Part shown: piece by piece, positions 35,765-45,304 of the stretch | Layout of the letters: each line of letters opens with the position of its first letter | Position numbering within the stretch: position 1 is the first letter of the stretch | Assembly: GCF_003116135.1 (NCBI RefSeq) | Contig: NZ_PDOA01000021.1 | Span: forward strand, 1-64,000 | Reading direction: 5' to 3' | From: Teichococcus aestuarii | GTDB taxonomy: Bacteria; Pseudomonadota; Alphaproteobacteria; Acetobacterales; Acetobacteraceae | DNA: 64,000 nt | The notes under the pieces: generated by a model | Told to the model about the DNA's origin: nothing | The model's database searches: none | Seen by the model: only the letters and a program-made list of their open reading frames with translations | Program-made: the position numbers and the translations under genes

Positions 35765-36110
35765 TCTCTCAAGCTCCCGGTGGCATGGGCAAGGCCGGAG
35801 CGCGCCTGGCGCAACCGAGTCGCAGCCGGCGAACATCTCCATCCGCAGCGGCGTTTCAGGGCCGCGCGACGCTCCGTGCCGCTGGCCACCCGCCATCGGC
35901 ACAAGCCCAATGTGGGAATTTAAGCCTTCCTTGGCAAGCCCAAATGGTCACTCTTTGTTCTCTTTTTCCGGAGCAGCCGCGCGCCCTTCCCACCCCCGCG
36001 CCACCGGCACGGCCGATGTGTAACAGCGACGTGACTTGCCAGGGCACAAGCCCTTGGAATGGCATGATGTTCTTCTTACGTTCAGTACTTTCACGGAGTG
36101 TTGCCGGCCC
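35765..36110. other. divergent intergenic region, 346 bp
   Basis: Lower G+C than its neighbours. It should hold promoters for the 159-residue gene (minus) and the helicase (plus). An inverted repeat CCAGGG...CCCTTGG lies near 36039-36057. No open frame has a convincing start and codon pattern. Confidence 0.5.
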
Positions 36111-38027
36111 ATGTCGCTGCCACGCCAGCTGCGCACGCATCAGCGCCGCCTCGCCGGGGTGGTGGCCGCCATCGCCGAGGGGCGCACCCCGGCACGGGAC
36201 ATCCTGGCCGCCGTGACGCCGGGCGGCGGCAAGTCGCTGCTGCCGGTGATCGCGGCGGCGCGGCTGAAGGCGGCGGGGCTGATCGACCGCGTCTGCTGGG
36301 TGGTGCCGCGCGACAGCCTGCGCCTGCAGGCCGAGGAGGCCTTCGCCGACCCCGCCTGGCGCGCCGCGCTGGGCCACGGCCTCACGGTGCGGGCGGCGGA
36401 GAACGCGCCCGACCCCTGCCGCGGGCTGGATGGCTATGTCACCACCTACCAGGGCATCGCCGCCGCGCCGGCGCTGCACCTGGCCGAGTTCCGCCGCCAC
36501 CGCACCCTGCTGGTGGTGGACGAGATGCACCACCTGCCCGCCCTGCCCGAGACCGACCCCATGGCGGCGGCCCAGGCGGAGGCGGCGCCGGAGGAGGACC
36601 TCGCCGGCGCCTGGTCGCGCGCGCTGCTGCCGCTGCTGGAATGCGCGGCGGTGCGGCTGCTGCTCTCCGGCACGCTGGAGCGGGCGGATGGGCGCGGCAT
36701 CCTCTGGCTGCCCTACCGCAGCGGCCCGCGCGCCCGCACGCGGGAGGTGGAGCTCGATGCGCCGGGCTGGGCCGTCATCGGCTACAGCCGGGCGCAGGCG
36801 CTGGCCGAGCGCGCCGTGCTGCCCGTCACCTTCGGCGCCATGGATGGGGAGGCGCGCTGGCGGGACGAGGACGGCCACAGCCTCGGTCCGCACCGCCTTG
36901 CCAACCGCTTCCCGGACGAGACGACGCGCCCCGCCCTGTTCACCGCGCTGCGCACCGGCTTCGCCGAGGCGCTGCTGCACGAGGCCTTCCTGGCCACGCG
37001 CGACCTGCGCGCGCGCCGCCGGCAGGCGCGCGGCCTGCCGCCCGGCACCACGGCGCGGGGCCTGGGCAAGCTGCTGGTGGTGGCGCCGGACCAGGCCACG
37101 GCGCGGCACTATCTCGGCCTGCTGCGGCGCTGGGTGCCGGCGCGCGAGGCGGAGGAGGCGGTGGCGCTCGCTACCTCCGACAGCGGCGACGCGCAGCAGA
37201 CGCTGGCCGCCTTCCGGCTGCGGCCGCAGCCCTCCATCCTGGTGACGGTGGCGATGGCCTATGAGGGGCTGGACGCGCCGGAGGTGGCGGTGGTGGCGGC
37301 GCTGACGCATATCCGCTCCCGCCCCTGGCTGGAGCAGATGGTGGCGCGCGCCACGCGGGTGGACCCGCAGGCCGGCCCCTACGAGCAGCAGCGCGCGCTG
37401 GTCTTCCACCCCGATGACCCGCTCTTCGGCCGCTTCCGCCTGCGCATGGAGACCGAGCAGGGCACGCTGGCGCGCCGGCCGAAGCCGCGCCGCGCGCCGG
37501 GCGTGCTGCCGCTCTGGCTGCGCGACCAGCTGCCGCCGCGCGAGGGCATCACCCCGCTCGAATCCAACGCCCTGGCGCTGCGCTTCGACACGCTGGCCCC
37601 CGGCCCCGAGCTGGCGCTGAAGCGCCCCGGGCTGGAGGCGGCGGCCGATGCGCCGGAGGCGCCCTCGGTGGCGGAGCGGCGGCTGCGCGCGCGCATCGGC
37701 GAGATGGTGGCGGCGCAGGCGGTGGAGGACGAGGCGATGCTGCAGGGCCCACGCTCGGGCCTGGGCGGCCCCGGCCTCTACCACCGCTACAACGCCACGC
37801 TGAAGCGGGTGCTGGGCAACCGGAGCCGCGCGCAGATGAGCCTGCTGGAGCTGGAGGCCGCCATCGGCTGGCTGGAGCGCAACCGGCTGGCCGAGCACCA
37901 GCACCTGCTGGCCGGCGACCCGCGCTATGCCTGGACCGCCCGCAAGCGCGCCGAGTGGAGCCCCCCGGCCCGGCGCGGCGGCACGGCGCGGGCGGCGGAG
38001 GCGCCCCGCCGCCGGCAAGGCGGCTGA
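36111..38027 (+). CDS. superfamily 2 DEAD-like helicase
   Basis: 638 residues. Helicase domain 1 has motif I TPGGGKS (near residue 37), Ia WVVPRDSLRLQAEEAF, motif II DEMHH and motif III LLSGT. Domain 2 has VTVAMAYEGLDAPEV and motif VI QMVARATRVDP. The overall pattern resembles the Res/type III restriction helicase group, but no nuclease or methyltransferase domain or gene is adjacent. The C-terminal ~170 residues are Arg/Glu-rich helices of unknown function. ATG 36111 is favoured over 36036. Role unknown: repair, RNA or defence are all possible. Confidence 0.78.
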   Translation: MSLPRQLRTHQRRLAGVVAAIAEGRTPARDILAAVTPGGGKSLLPVIAAARLKAAGLIDRVCWVVPRDSLRLQAEEAFADPAWRAALGHGLTVRAAENAPDPCRGLDGYVTTYQGIAAAPALHLAEFRRHRTLLVVDEMHHLPALPETDPMAAAQAEAAPEEDLAGAWSRALLPLLECAAVRLLLSGTLERADGRGILWLPYRSGPRARTREVELDAPGWAVIGYSRAQALAERAVLPVTFGAMDGEARWRDEDGHSLGPHRLANRFPDETTRPALFTALRTGFAEALLHEAFLATRDLRARRRQARGLPPGTTARGLGKLLVVAPDQATARHYLGLLRRWVPAREAEEAVALATSDSGDAQQTLAAFRLRPQPSILVTVAMAYEGLDAPEVAVVAALTHIRSRPWLEQMVARATRVDPQAGPYEQQRALVFHPDDPLFGRFRLRMETEQGTLARRPKPRRAPGVLPLWLRDQLPPREGITPLESNALALRFDTLAPGPELALKRPGLEAAADAPEAPSVAERRLRARIGEMVAAQAVEDEAMLQGPRSGLGGPGLYHRYNATLKRVLGNRSRAQMSLLELEAAIGWLERNRLAEHQHLLAGDPRYAWTARKRAEWSPPARRGGTARAAEAPRRRQGG

Positions 38028-38295
38028 AGCGGCGCAAAATCTAAAGCAAAATTAATGAAATTGCCTCGACCTCGGCTTTTATGGCTAAGGGGCGTCGGGC
38101 AGTGCCGGGGAGGCCTGCGTCGCCATCCCAGGCCAGCCCGGAGGCCGCCGCGCGCGGCTCGCCCGCTGGCCGGCGGACCGGCGGCGCGGGGCAATGGCGG
38201 GGTCGTTCCGGTGCGTGACAGGACAGCCAATCTGCCCGAAAATAGTCGTGAGCCGGCAGGTTGAAGCCGGTCCAGTCCAAGGAGTCTTCGGCGCA

Positions 38296-39396
38296 ATGAT
38301 CCGTCGTCAATTGCTGGCTGGCGGGGCCGTCATGGGGGCCTCGGCCCTGGCCGCCCCTGCCATCGCCCAGACCGCTCCCGAAATCCGCTGGCGCCTCGCA
38401 AGCTCCTTCCCGCGCTCGCTCGACACCATCTACGGCGCCGGCGAGCACGTGGCCAAGCGCGTCGCCGCGCTGACCGACAACCGGTTCCAGATCCGCGCCT
38501 TCCCGGCCGGCGAGCTGGTGCCCGGGCTGCAGGTGGCGGACGCCGTGCAGAACGGCACGGTGGAGTGCGCCCACACCGCCTCCTACTACTTCGTCGGCAA
38601 GGACCCGACCTTCGCCTTCGACGGCGCCGTGCCCTTCGGCATGAACATGCGCCAGACCAACGCCTGGCTACAGCAGGGCGGCGGGCGCGACGTGTTGAAA
38701 GAGTTCTTCGCCACCTACAACATGGTCTCCATCCCGGCCGGCAACACGGGCGCGCAGATGGGCGGCTGGTTCCGCAAGGAGATCAAGACCGTCAAGGACC
38801 TGGAGGGGCTGAAGTTCCGCGTCGGCGGCTTCGCCGGCAACGTGCTGCAGAAGCTCGGCGTGGTGCCGCAGCAGATCGCCGGCGGCGACATCTACCCGGC
38901 GCTGGAGAAGGGCACGATCGACGCCGCCGAGTGGATCGGCCCCTATGACGACGAGAAGCTCGGCTTCAACCGCGTCGCGCCCTTCTACTACTACCCGGGC
39001 TGGTGGGAGGGGTGCCTCAACCTCTCCATGTTCATCAACAAGGCGAAGTACGAGGAGCTGCCGCAGCTCTACAAGGAGGCGCTGGAGAGCGCCTGCCGCG
39101 ACGCCACCATCGAGACGATGGCGAAGTACGACGTGCAGAACCCGCCCGCGCTGCGCCGGCTGATCGCCGGCGGCGCGCAGCTCCGCCCCTTCCCGCGCGA
39201 CGTGATGCAGGCGAGCTACAAGGCGGCCTTCGAGCTGTATGACGAGACGGCGGCGAAGAACGAGACCTTCAAGAAGGTCTATGCCCACTGGAAGGCCTTC
39301 CGCGACGAGCAGTATGGCTGGTTCCGCGTGGCCGAGTACAGCTTCGACCAGTTCGTCTATGCCATGTACGGCCAGGAGGCGCAGGCGCGCCGCTGA
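38296..39396 (+). CDS. TRAP transporter substrate-binding protein (DctP family)
   Basis: 366 residues. A Tat-type signal (MIRRQLLAGG start, cleavage after AIAQ) precedes a DctP fold with FPAGELVPGLQVADAVQNG and GGDIYPALEKGTIDAAEWIGPYDDEKLGF. That last stretch is typical of the subgroup binding mannonate-like acids, branched 2-oxoacids or lactate. It captures the solute in the periplasm for the adjacent Q and M proteins. AAGGAG lies 8-10 nt before the ATG. Confidence 0.93.
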   Translation: MIRRQLLAGGAVMGASALAAPAIAQTAPEIRWRLASSFPRSLDTIYGAGEHVAKRVAALTDNRFQIRAFPAGELVPGLQVADAVQNGTVECAHTASYYFVGKDPTFAFDGAVPFGMNMRQTNAWLQQGGGRDVLKEFFATYNMVSIPAGNTGAQMGGWFRKEIKTVKDLEGLKFRVGGFAGNVLQKLGVVPQQIAGGDIYPALEKGTIDAAEWIGPYDDEKLGFNRVAPFYYYPGWWEGCLNLSMFINKAKYEELPQLYKEALESACRDATIETMAKYDVQNPPALRRLIAGGAQLRPFPRDVMQASYKAAFELYDETAAKNETFKKVYAHWKAFRDEQYGWFRVAEYSFDQFVYAMYGQEAQARR

Positions 39397-39467
39397 CCGC
39401 GACGCCGGCGCCGCCCCCGCGGGCGGCGCCGGCCCTCTTCAACTTCCAACCCGGAGGGTTCCGGCGA

Positions 39468-40016
39468 ATGGGTGCCCTGCTTGGCTTCAGTCGGGCGATG
39501 GACCGTATCAACACGAGCATGGGCGTCGTCGCCTACTGGCTGGTCCTGCTGGCCGTCGTGACCAGCGCCGGCAATGCCGTGGTGCGCTACGCGTTCAGTT
39601 ATTCCTCGAACGCCTGGCTGGAGGTGCAGTGGTACTTCTTCGCCGGCATCGTCATGCTCGGCGCGGCGCCGACGCTGCTGCGCAACGAGCATGTGCGGGT
39701 GGACCTGGTGTTCGGCAACCTGTCGGAGCGCAAGCGGCTCTGGGTCGATGTGTTCGGCCTGGTGCTGTTCCTGCTGCCCGCCATGGGGCTGATGGCCTGG
39801 ATGACCTGGCCCTTCTTCCTCGACAGCTTCCAGCGCATGGAGGAATCCTCCAATGCCGGCGGGCTGATCCGCTGGCCGGTGAAGCTGATCCTGCCGGTCG
39901 GCTTCGTGCTGATCTGGCTGCAGGGCCTGTCCGAGCTGATCAAGCGGGTGGCGCTGCTGCGCGGCATCCGGCCCGATGCCGAGGTGGTCACCGAATACCA
40001 CCGCCCCGACCAATAA
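39468..40016 (+). CDS. TRAP transporter small permease (DctQ)
   Basis: 182 residues with four membrane helices. The family motif region LEVQWYFFAGIVMLGAAPTLLRNEHVRVDL is plain. It pairs with the large permease encoded 31 nt downstream. An Arg/Asp-rich tail ends the protein. Confidence 0.93.
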   Translation: MGALLGFSRAMDRINTSMGVVAYWLVLLAVVTSAGNAVVRYAFSYSSNAWLEVQWYFFAGIVMLGAAPTLLRNEHVRVDLVFGNLSERKRLWVDVFGLVLFLLPAMGLMAWMTWPFFLDSFQRMEESSNAGGLIRWPVKLILPVGFVLIWLQGLSELIKRVALLRGIRPDAEVVTEYHRPDQ

Positions 40017-40047
40017 ATCCCACCCGTAGCGCGGAAACCTCACCCCG

Positions 40048-41460
40048 ATGGTAACTCTCGAGATGATGCCGCCGCTGATGTTCGGCGGCCTCGTCATCTT
40101 CCTGCTGATCGGCTTCCCGGTGGCCTTCTCGCTGGCCGCGGTCGGGCTGTTCTTCGGCTTCTTCTCGATCGAGCTGGGCTTCTTCACCACGGCCTATCTC
40201 GGCAACCTGCCCTTCCGCGTGTTCGGCATCATGTCGAACGAGCTGCTGCTCTCCATCCCCTTCTTCACGCTGATGGGGGCGGTGCTGGAGCGCTGCGGGC
40301 TGGCGGAGGACCTGCTGGAGGGCACCGGCCAGCTCTTCGGCAAGATCCCGGGCGGCCTGGCCGTCGCGGTGGTGCTGGTGGGCGCGGTGCTCGGCGCCAT
40401 CACCGGCACGGTGGCGGCCAGCGTCATCGCCATGGGCATGATCAGCCTGCCGGTGATGCTGCGCTACGGCTACGACATGCGCATCGCCACCGGCGTCATC
40501 GCCGCCTCCGGCACCATCGCGCAGCTGATCCCGCCCTCGCTGGTGCTGATCCTGCTGGGCGACCAGCTCGGCAAGAGCGTCGGCGACATGTATGCCGGCG
40601 CCATCGGCCCCTCGCTGCTGCAGATCTCGCTGTTCCTGCTGTTCATCGCGGGCGTCGCCATCCTGCAGCCGCACCGCGTGCCGCCGCTGCCGCCCGAGGC
40701 GCTGGGGCCGCGCGGCTGGCCGCTCTACTGGCGCGTCATCAAGGGCATGGTGCCCTCGATCGTGCTCATCTTCCTGGTGCTGGGCACCATCTTCCTGGGC
40801 CTCGCCACGCCGACCGAGGCGGGCGCCATGGGCGCCTGCGGCGCCATCCTGCTGGCCGCCATCAACCGCCGCCTCACCTGGCCGCTGATGCGCCAGGCGA
40901 TGGAGAACACCATGCGCCTGACGGCCATGGTCATCTTCATCCTGGTGGGCTCCACCGTGTTCTCCCTGGTGTTCCAGGGCGTCGATGGCGGAATCTGGAT
41001 CGAGCACATGCTCTCCCACCTGCCGGGCGGGCAGACGGGCTTCCTGATCTTCGTCAACATCTTCGTCTTCTTCCTGGCCTTCTTCCTCGACTTCTTCGAG
41101 ATCGTCTTCATCGTGGTGCCGCTGCTCGGGCCCGTGGCGGCGAAGCTCGACATCAACCTGGTCTGGTTCGGCGTGCTGCTCTGCGTGAACCTGCAGACTA
41201 GCTTCATGCACCCGCCCTTCGGCTTCGCGCTGTTCTACCTGCGCGGCGTGGCGCCCAAGACGGTGCTGACGCGGGACATCTACTGGGGCGCCATCCCCTG
41301 GCTGTGCCTGCAGCTGGTGCTGGTGGCCATCGTCATCCTCTGGCCGGAGAGCGTCACCTACTGGCTGGACAAGGGCACCGGCGTCGACCCCGGCAGCGTG
41401 GTGATCGACGTGCCGATGCCCGACATGAACGACGAGGCGGCACCGCTGATCTTCAAGTGA
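40048..41460 (+). CDS. TRAP transporter large permease (DctM)
   Basis: 470 residues with about 12 membrane helices. DctM landmarks are IPFFTLMGAVLERCGLAEDLLEG, GAVLGAITGTVAASVIAMG and ATPTEAGAMGACGA. It is a Na+-coupled solute permease. A long hydrophilic C-terminal tail ends MNDEAAPLIFK. A strong terminator follows 26 nt after the stop, closing the P-Q-M operon. Confidence 0.94.
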   Translation: MVTLEMMPPLMFGGLVIFLLIGFPVAFSLAAVGLFFGFFSIELGFFTTAYLGNLPFRVFGIMSNELLLSIPFFTLMGAVLERCGLAEDLLEGTGQLFGKIPGGLAVAVVLVGAVLGAITGTVAASVIAMGMISLPVMLRYGYDMRIATGVIAASGTIAQLIPPSLVLILLGDQLGKSVGDMYAGAIGPSLLQISLFLLFIAGVAILQPHRVPPLPPEALGPRGWPLYWRVIKGMVPSIVLIFLVLGTIFLGLATPTEAGAMGACGAILLAAINRRLTWPLMRQAMENTMRLTAMVIFILVGSTVFSLVFQGVDGGIWIEHMLSHLPGGQTGFLIFVNIFVFFLAFFLDFFEIVFIVVPLLGPVAAKLDINLVWFGVLLCVNLQTSFMHPPFGFALFYLRGVAPKTVLTRDIYWGAIPWLCLQLVLVAIVILWPESVTYWLDKGTGVDPGSVVIDVPMPDMNDEAAPLIFK

Positions 41461-41462
41461 GA

Positions 41463-41479
41463 TTGGCGCCGCGCTGAAC
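41463..41479 (+). repeat. 17-nt match to the core of the dispersed repeat
   Basis: TTGGCGCCGCGCTGAAC, directly after the DctM stop, is identical to 7574-7590 in the core of copy A. No flanking hairpins remain. It may be a decayed fifth copy, or chance in a GC-rich genome. Confidence 0.4.
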
Positions 41480-41486
41480 GGGGGAA

Positions 41487-41517
41487 GGCCCGCGCCACAC
41501 CGGCGCGGGCCTTTTTT
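41487..41517 (+). terminator. strong intrinsic terminator of the TRAP operon
   Basis: GGCCCGCGCC (41487-41496) pairs with GGCGCGGGCC (41502-41511) around 5 nt and is followed by TTTTTT. Its last base abuts the stop codon of the convergent terC gene. Confidence 0.93.
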
Positions 41518-42566
41518 CATGCCCCCGGCGCGGCCGGGGGCGCCGCCATGCCGCGCGTGCGCCACAGCGAGTAGAGGATGCCCGCCGCCAGGATGGCGAA
41601 GGTGACGCCGAGCGAGAGGGCGGGCGGCACCTTGCCGGTCTCGGGGAAGAGCAGGTCCGCCACGAAGATCTTGCCGCCGATGAACACCAGCAGCACCGAG
41701 AGCGCGTATTTCAGGTAGTGGAAGCGGTGCACCATGGCCGAGAGCGCGAAGTAGAGCGCGCGCAGGCCGAGGATGGCGAAGATGTTCGAGGTGTAGACGA
41801 TGAAGGGGTCGGTGGTGATGGCGAAGATCGCCGGCACCGAATCCACCGCGAAGATGACGTCCGCCACCTCCACCAGCACCAGCGCCAGGAAGAGCGGCGT
41901 CATGAACAGGGCCGGGCGGCCGGTGGCCGGGTCCGGCTGGCGGATGAAGAAGCGCTCGCCGTGCAGCCCCTCCGTCACGCGGAAGCGGCGGCGGATGAGG
42001 CGGAGCAGCGGGTTGCCGGCGATGTCCGGCTTGGCGTCCGCCATCCGCCACATCTTGATGCCGGTGAGGATGAGGAAGCCGGCGAACAGGTAGAGCACCC
42101 AGGCGAATTGCTGCACGATGGCGGCGCCGAGGCCGATCATGACGGCGCGCAGCACGATGACGCCGAGGATGCCCCAGAACAGCACGCGGTGCTGGTAGAG
42201 GCGGGGCACGGCGAAGTAGCCGAAGATCATGGCGATGACGAAGACATTGTCCATCGCCAGCGTCTTCTCGACGATGAAGCCGGTCCAGTAGAGCTGGGCG
42301 GCGGTGGCGCCGTCGAGCGCGCCCTCCAGGGGCGGGCGGAGATGGTCGAAGGAATACCAGACCCAGCCGCCGAACAGCAGGCCGAGGCCGATATAGACGG
42401 CGGAGAGGATCAGGCTCTCGCGCACGCCGATCTCGCGGCTCTCGCGGTGCAGGACCCCGAGGTCGAGCACCAGCAGGGTGACGACGAGCGCCATGAAGGC
42501 GAGCCACATCCAGACGGGCGTGGCCAGGAAGCTGGCTGTGAGGAATTCCAAGGTCGGCTCCGGCAT
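41517..42566 (-). CDS. TerC-family integral membrane protein
   Basis: 349 residues with about nine membrane helices. TerC signatures include VEKTLAMDNVFVIAMIFGYF and ADVIFAVDSVPAIFAITTDPFIVYTSNIFAILGLRALYF, with acidic residues in the membrane. The family (Alx, TerC) is linked to manganese export and metalation of secreted enzymes. ATG 42566 has GGAGGGG about 8 nt upstream. A yybP-ykoY manganese riboswitch was looked for upstream and not recognised. Confidence 0.92.
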   Translation of the reverse strand: MPEPTLEFLTASFLATPVWMWLAFMALVVTLLVLDLGVLHRESREIGVRESLILSAVYIGLGLLFGGWVWYSFDHLRPPLEGALDGATAAQLYWTGFIVEKTLAMDNVFVIAMIFGYFAVPRLYQHRVLFWGILGVIVLRAVMIGLGAAIVQQFAWVLYLFAGFLILTGIKMWRMADAKPDIAGNPLLRLIRRRFRVTEGLHGERFFIRQPDPATGRPALFMTPLFLALVLVEVADVIFAVDSVPAIFAITTDPFIVYTSNIFAILGLRALYFALSAMVHRFHYLKYALSVLLVFIGGKIFVADLLFPETGKVPPALSLGVTFAILAAGILYSLWRTRGMAAPPAAPGA

Positions 42567-42753
42567 GGTCGGGCCCCTCCGGCGGAGGGGCGGGATCAAG
42601 CGATGTGTCCGACATCGCAGGCGCCGCGGGGCGCGCTGCCAGAGGGAACCGGACGCCGGATGACGTGGCCCGGCCCAGGCTCCGTTCAAGACGGCGGCGC
42701 GGGCGGCGCGCCGATTTTCCCGCCCCGCCCGTTCCTCCCGCCTTCCCCGCCCC

Positions 42754-44061
42754 TCAGTCCAGCACGCCGCGGATCAGGGCGATGCGCGTCGTCTCGCCGG
42801 TGATGCCGAAATCGTCGTCGTTGACGAGGACCAGGGTGCGGTCCGGCAGGATGGCGATGCCCTCGATCTTGCCGGGCAGCTCGGGGTGGTCGGCGCTGTC
42901 CAGCACCAGCCGCTTGGCCAGCGGCACGAGGCCGGTGCCCGAGAGGCCGGTGCCCGAGAGGTCGTTGCGCTGCTCCAGGCTGGGGCGGGTGGCCGCGTCG
43001 TCCCAGGCGGTGCCGGCGATGTCGGTGGCGCCCTGGTCCAGCCGCACCTCGTAGAGCTTGGTGGTGCGCTCGGTGCGCTCCAGCACCAGCAGCCGCTCGG
43101 GCCCGAGCCAGGCCAGCTCGGAGATGCGCGGGTCGCTCTGCCGCTCGGAGGGATCGTTGCGGAAGCTGCGCGGGTCGTCGAGCTGGTAGACCCATTCGCC
43201 CGTCACCCGCCCGGCGGTGGGGTCGAAGCGGAGCAGCCGGGTGTTGCGCGCGGCGCGGTAGGCGGCGGCGTCCGGGTTGGCCAGCGGGTTCTGCAGGATG
43301 GCGTAGAGGGTGGCGCCGTCCGGCGTGCCGGCCATGCTCTCGATGCCGCGGTTGGACTGGCGCCGGGCCAGGATGGCCGGCAGGCCGGGCTCGATGCGGT
43401 AGCCCGCGCCGGCGAACTCGCCCTCCGTGCCGGCGGGGACGACGCGGCGCAGGATGCGGCCATCGGCCGCCACCTCGACCAGCGAGGGGCCGTTCTCCTC
43501 GCCCACCCAGAAGCGGCCATCGGGCAGGCGCAGCAGCCCCTCGGCGTCGATGGCGGCGGGGTCGTGCGGCAGGGCGCGGCCGGTGCCGTCCAGCGGCGTC
43601 TCGGTGCGGCCGGGCAGCGGGTTGGTCAGGCCGCTGACGGGCCGGCCGTCGGGCCGCTTCAGCGCGATGGCCTCGAAGAGGCGGAAGCGCTTCTCGGCGG
43701 GCAGGAGCTGCACGCCGTAGAAGGTGGGGGCGTAGCGCGGCACCGGGTAGAGGCGGCCGCGCCGGTCCTCGGCGCAGATCGCCTCCGGCTTCAGGCCGGT
43801 GACCGGCTCGGCATCGGCGCAGGCGATGTTCGGGCCACGGTCGGAGAGGGTGTAGAGGATGTCCGCCGGGTCGCCCGGGCGATGGTGGGCGGCGCTGCCG
43901 ATGCCCACCGAGAGCTCCAGCGCCCGGCCACCCGGGAAGGTGTGGCGGCCGAGGCGCAGCGCCGGGTCGTCGCTCTCCAGCATGGTGATCTCGGGCGCCG
44001 CGAGGGCGGGGGCGGCGAGGACGGGAAGCAGCAGGCCGCAGGTGAGCAGAAGGCGTCGCAT
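42754..44061 (-). CDS. secreted esterase-like/phytase-like beta-propeller protein
   Basis: 435 residues with a Sec signal peptide (MRRLLLTCGLLLPVLAAPALA). The mature part shows ILYTLSDRGPNIACADAEPV, IDAEGLLRLPDGRFWVGEENGPSLVEVAADG, NRGIESMAGTPDGATLYAI and GKIEGIAILPDRTLVLVNDDDFG. These are hallmarks of the family called esterase-like activity of phytase. It is periplasmic or secreted. The gene could follow the FAD oxidase gene in one transcript, with a 46-nt gap. Confidence 0.85.
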   Translation of the reverse strand: MRRLLLTCGLLLPVLAAPALAAPEITMLESDDPALRLGRHTFPGGRALELSVGIGSAAHHRPGDPADILYTLSDRGPNIACADAEPVTGLKPEAICAEDRRGRLYPVPRYAPTFYGVQLLPAEKRFRLFEAIALKRPDGRPVSGLTNPLPGRTETPLDGTGRALPHDPAAIDAEGLLRLPDGRFWVGEENGPSLVEVAADGRILRRVVPAGTEGEFAGAGYRIEPGLPAILARRQSNRGIESMAGTPDGATLYAILQNPLANPDAAAYRAARNTRLLRFDPTAGRVTGEWVYQLDDPRSFRNDPSERQSDPRISELAWLGPERLLVLERTERTTKLYEVRLDQGATDIAGTAWDDAATRPSLEQRNDLSGTGLSGTGLVPLAKRLVLDSADHPELPGKIEGIAILPDRTLVLVNDDDFGITGETTRIALIRGVLD

Positions 44062-44107
44062 GGTGGGAATCCGCGCATGGGAGATGGCGCGGACCCTAGC
44101 GGCCGCC

Positions 44108-45250
44108 TCAGGCGCTGCCGCGTGACCCTTCCATGACAGCCGCGTCCTCCGCATGGCCGGCGGCCCAGGCGGCGCGGCGCATCCGGTCCTCGCCCGCCAC
44201 CGCCAGCCCCAGCAGCGGGCCGAACTTGAAGCCATGGCCGGAGAAGCCGCTCATCACCAGTGCCCGGGGCCCGATCGGCTCCAGCAGGAAGCGCTCCTCT
44301 GGCTCCACGTCGTAGTAGCAGGCGCGGGCGCCGAGCACGCGGTAGCCCGCCGCGCCGCGCAGCCGGGGGCGGGCCAGGGCGAGGATGGCCTCCGCCTCGG
44401 CCGGGCTGGCCTCGCGCGGGTCGTCGGCCTCGCCCTGGCAGGAGAAGCGGTGGTCGCCGATCTTCAGCGCCGTGCCTGCCACCGGCGGCACGGCGTAGAA
44501 GCCGCCCCGCTCGGAGAGGTCGAGCAGCATCGGCGCGGCGGCCCAGGCGGCGCGGTGCTCCGGCGGCGGCTCCAGATAGACGACGATCTGCCGCGAGGGC
44601 GTGACGCGCGCGGCGAGGCCAGGCAGGAAGCGCGGCGCCCAGGGGCCGGCGGCCACCACCAGCAGGTCTCCGCCCAGGGTGGTGCCGTCCTCCAGCGCCA
44701 GGGTGGCGCGTTCCGGGTCGGCCGAACGCGCGCGGGCGCGGCGGAAGGCGACGCCGCGCGCCGCCAGATGCGCCGCCAGCGCCGCCACGATGCGCCGCGC
44801 CAGCAGCACGCCGCCCGGCGCCATGTGGAAGGCCTCCCTCACCCCCGCCGCGGTGAGCATGGGAAAGCGCCGCTCCAGCGCGGCGGGGTCGAGATCGGTG
44901 AAGGCATGGCCGTCGGCGGCCAGGGCGGCGCGGCTCTCGGCCAGCCAGCCGGGGCCGGATTCCCCGCCGCCTCCCCCGCCCAGGGCCAGCACGCCGGTCG
45001 GCACGTGCAGCGTCTCGCCGAGGTCGGCCCAGAGCCGGTCCCAGGCGGCGTAGGCGGCGTCCACCATCCGCATGTAGCCGCGCTCGGCGCCATAGGCGTG
45101 GCGGATCAGGCGGTGGTCGTCGACGCTGGCGCCGCGCGGGTTGGGGCAGTCATCCTGCTCCACCACGGTGACGGACCAGCCCGCCCGGGACAGGCCCCAG
45201 GCGGCGGAGAGGCCCATGATCCCGGCCCCGAGGACAAGCGCGTTCGGCAT
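44108..45250 (-). CDS. FAD-dependent amine oxidoreductase (DAO, sarcosine oxidase-like)
   Basis: 380 residues. The N-terminal FAD-binding GAGIMGLSAAWGLSRAGWSVTVVEQ fold is followed by the DAO core and the C-terminal FSGHGFKFGPLLG that closes the FAD site in monomeric sarcosine/N-methyl-amino-acid oxidases. The SGHGFK segment and YYDVEPEERF support the MSOX/MTOX group; the substrate is open. The start MPNALVLG at 45250 is preferred to 45262, though neither has a strong ribosome site. Confidence 0.83.
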   Translation of the reverse strand: MPNALVLGAGIMGLSAAWGLSRAGWSVTVVEQDDCPNPRGASVDDHRLIRHAYGAERGYMRMVDAAYAAWDRLWADLGETLHVPTGVLALGGGGGGESGPGWLAESRAALAADGHAFTDLDPAALERRFPMLTAAGVREAFHMAPGGVLLARRIVAALAAHLAARGVAFRRARARSADPERATLALEDGTTLGGDLLVVAAGPWAPRFLPGLAARVTPSRQIVVYLEPPPEHRAAWAAAPMLLDLSERGGFYAVPPVAGTALKIGDHRFSCQGEADDPREASPAEAEAILALARPRLRGAAGYRVLGARACYYDVEPEERFLLEPIGPRALVMSGFSGHGFKFGPLLGLAVAGEDRMRRAAWAAGHAEDAAVMEGSRGSA

Positions 45251-45304
45251 GGCGCGCAGCATGACGCGGCGGGGCGGAAAGGCAACGGCCTGGCGGCCCG
45301 CCTC

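Noticed and set aside
42567-42720. yybP-ykoY manganese riboswitch upstream of terC
   Set aside because: The conserved paired elements of that riboswitch could not be recognised; the leader is mostly GC-rich hairpins.
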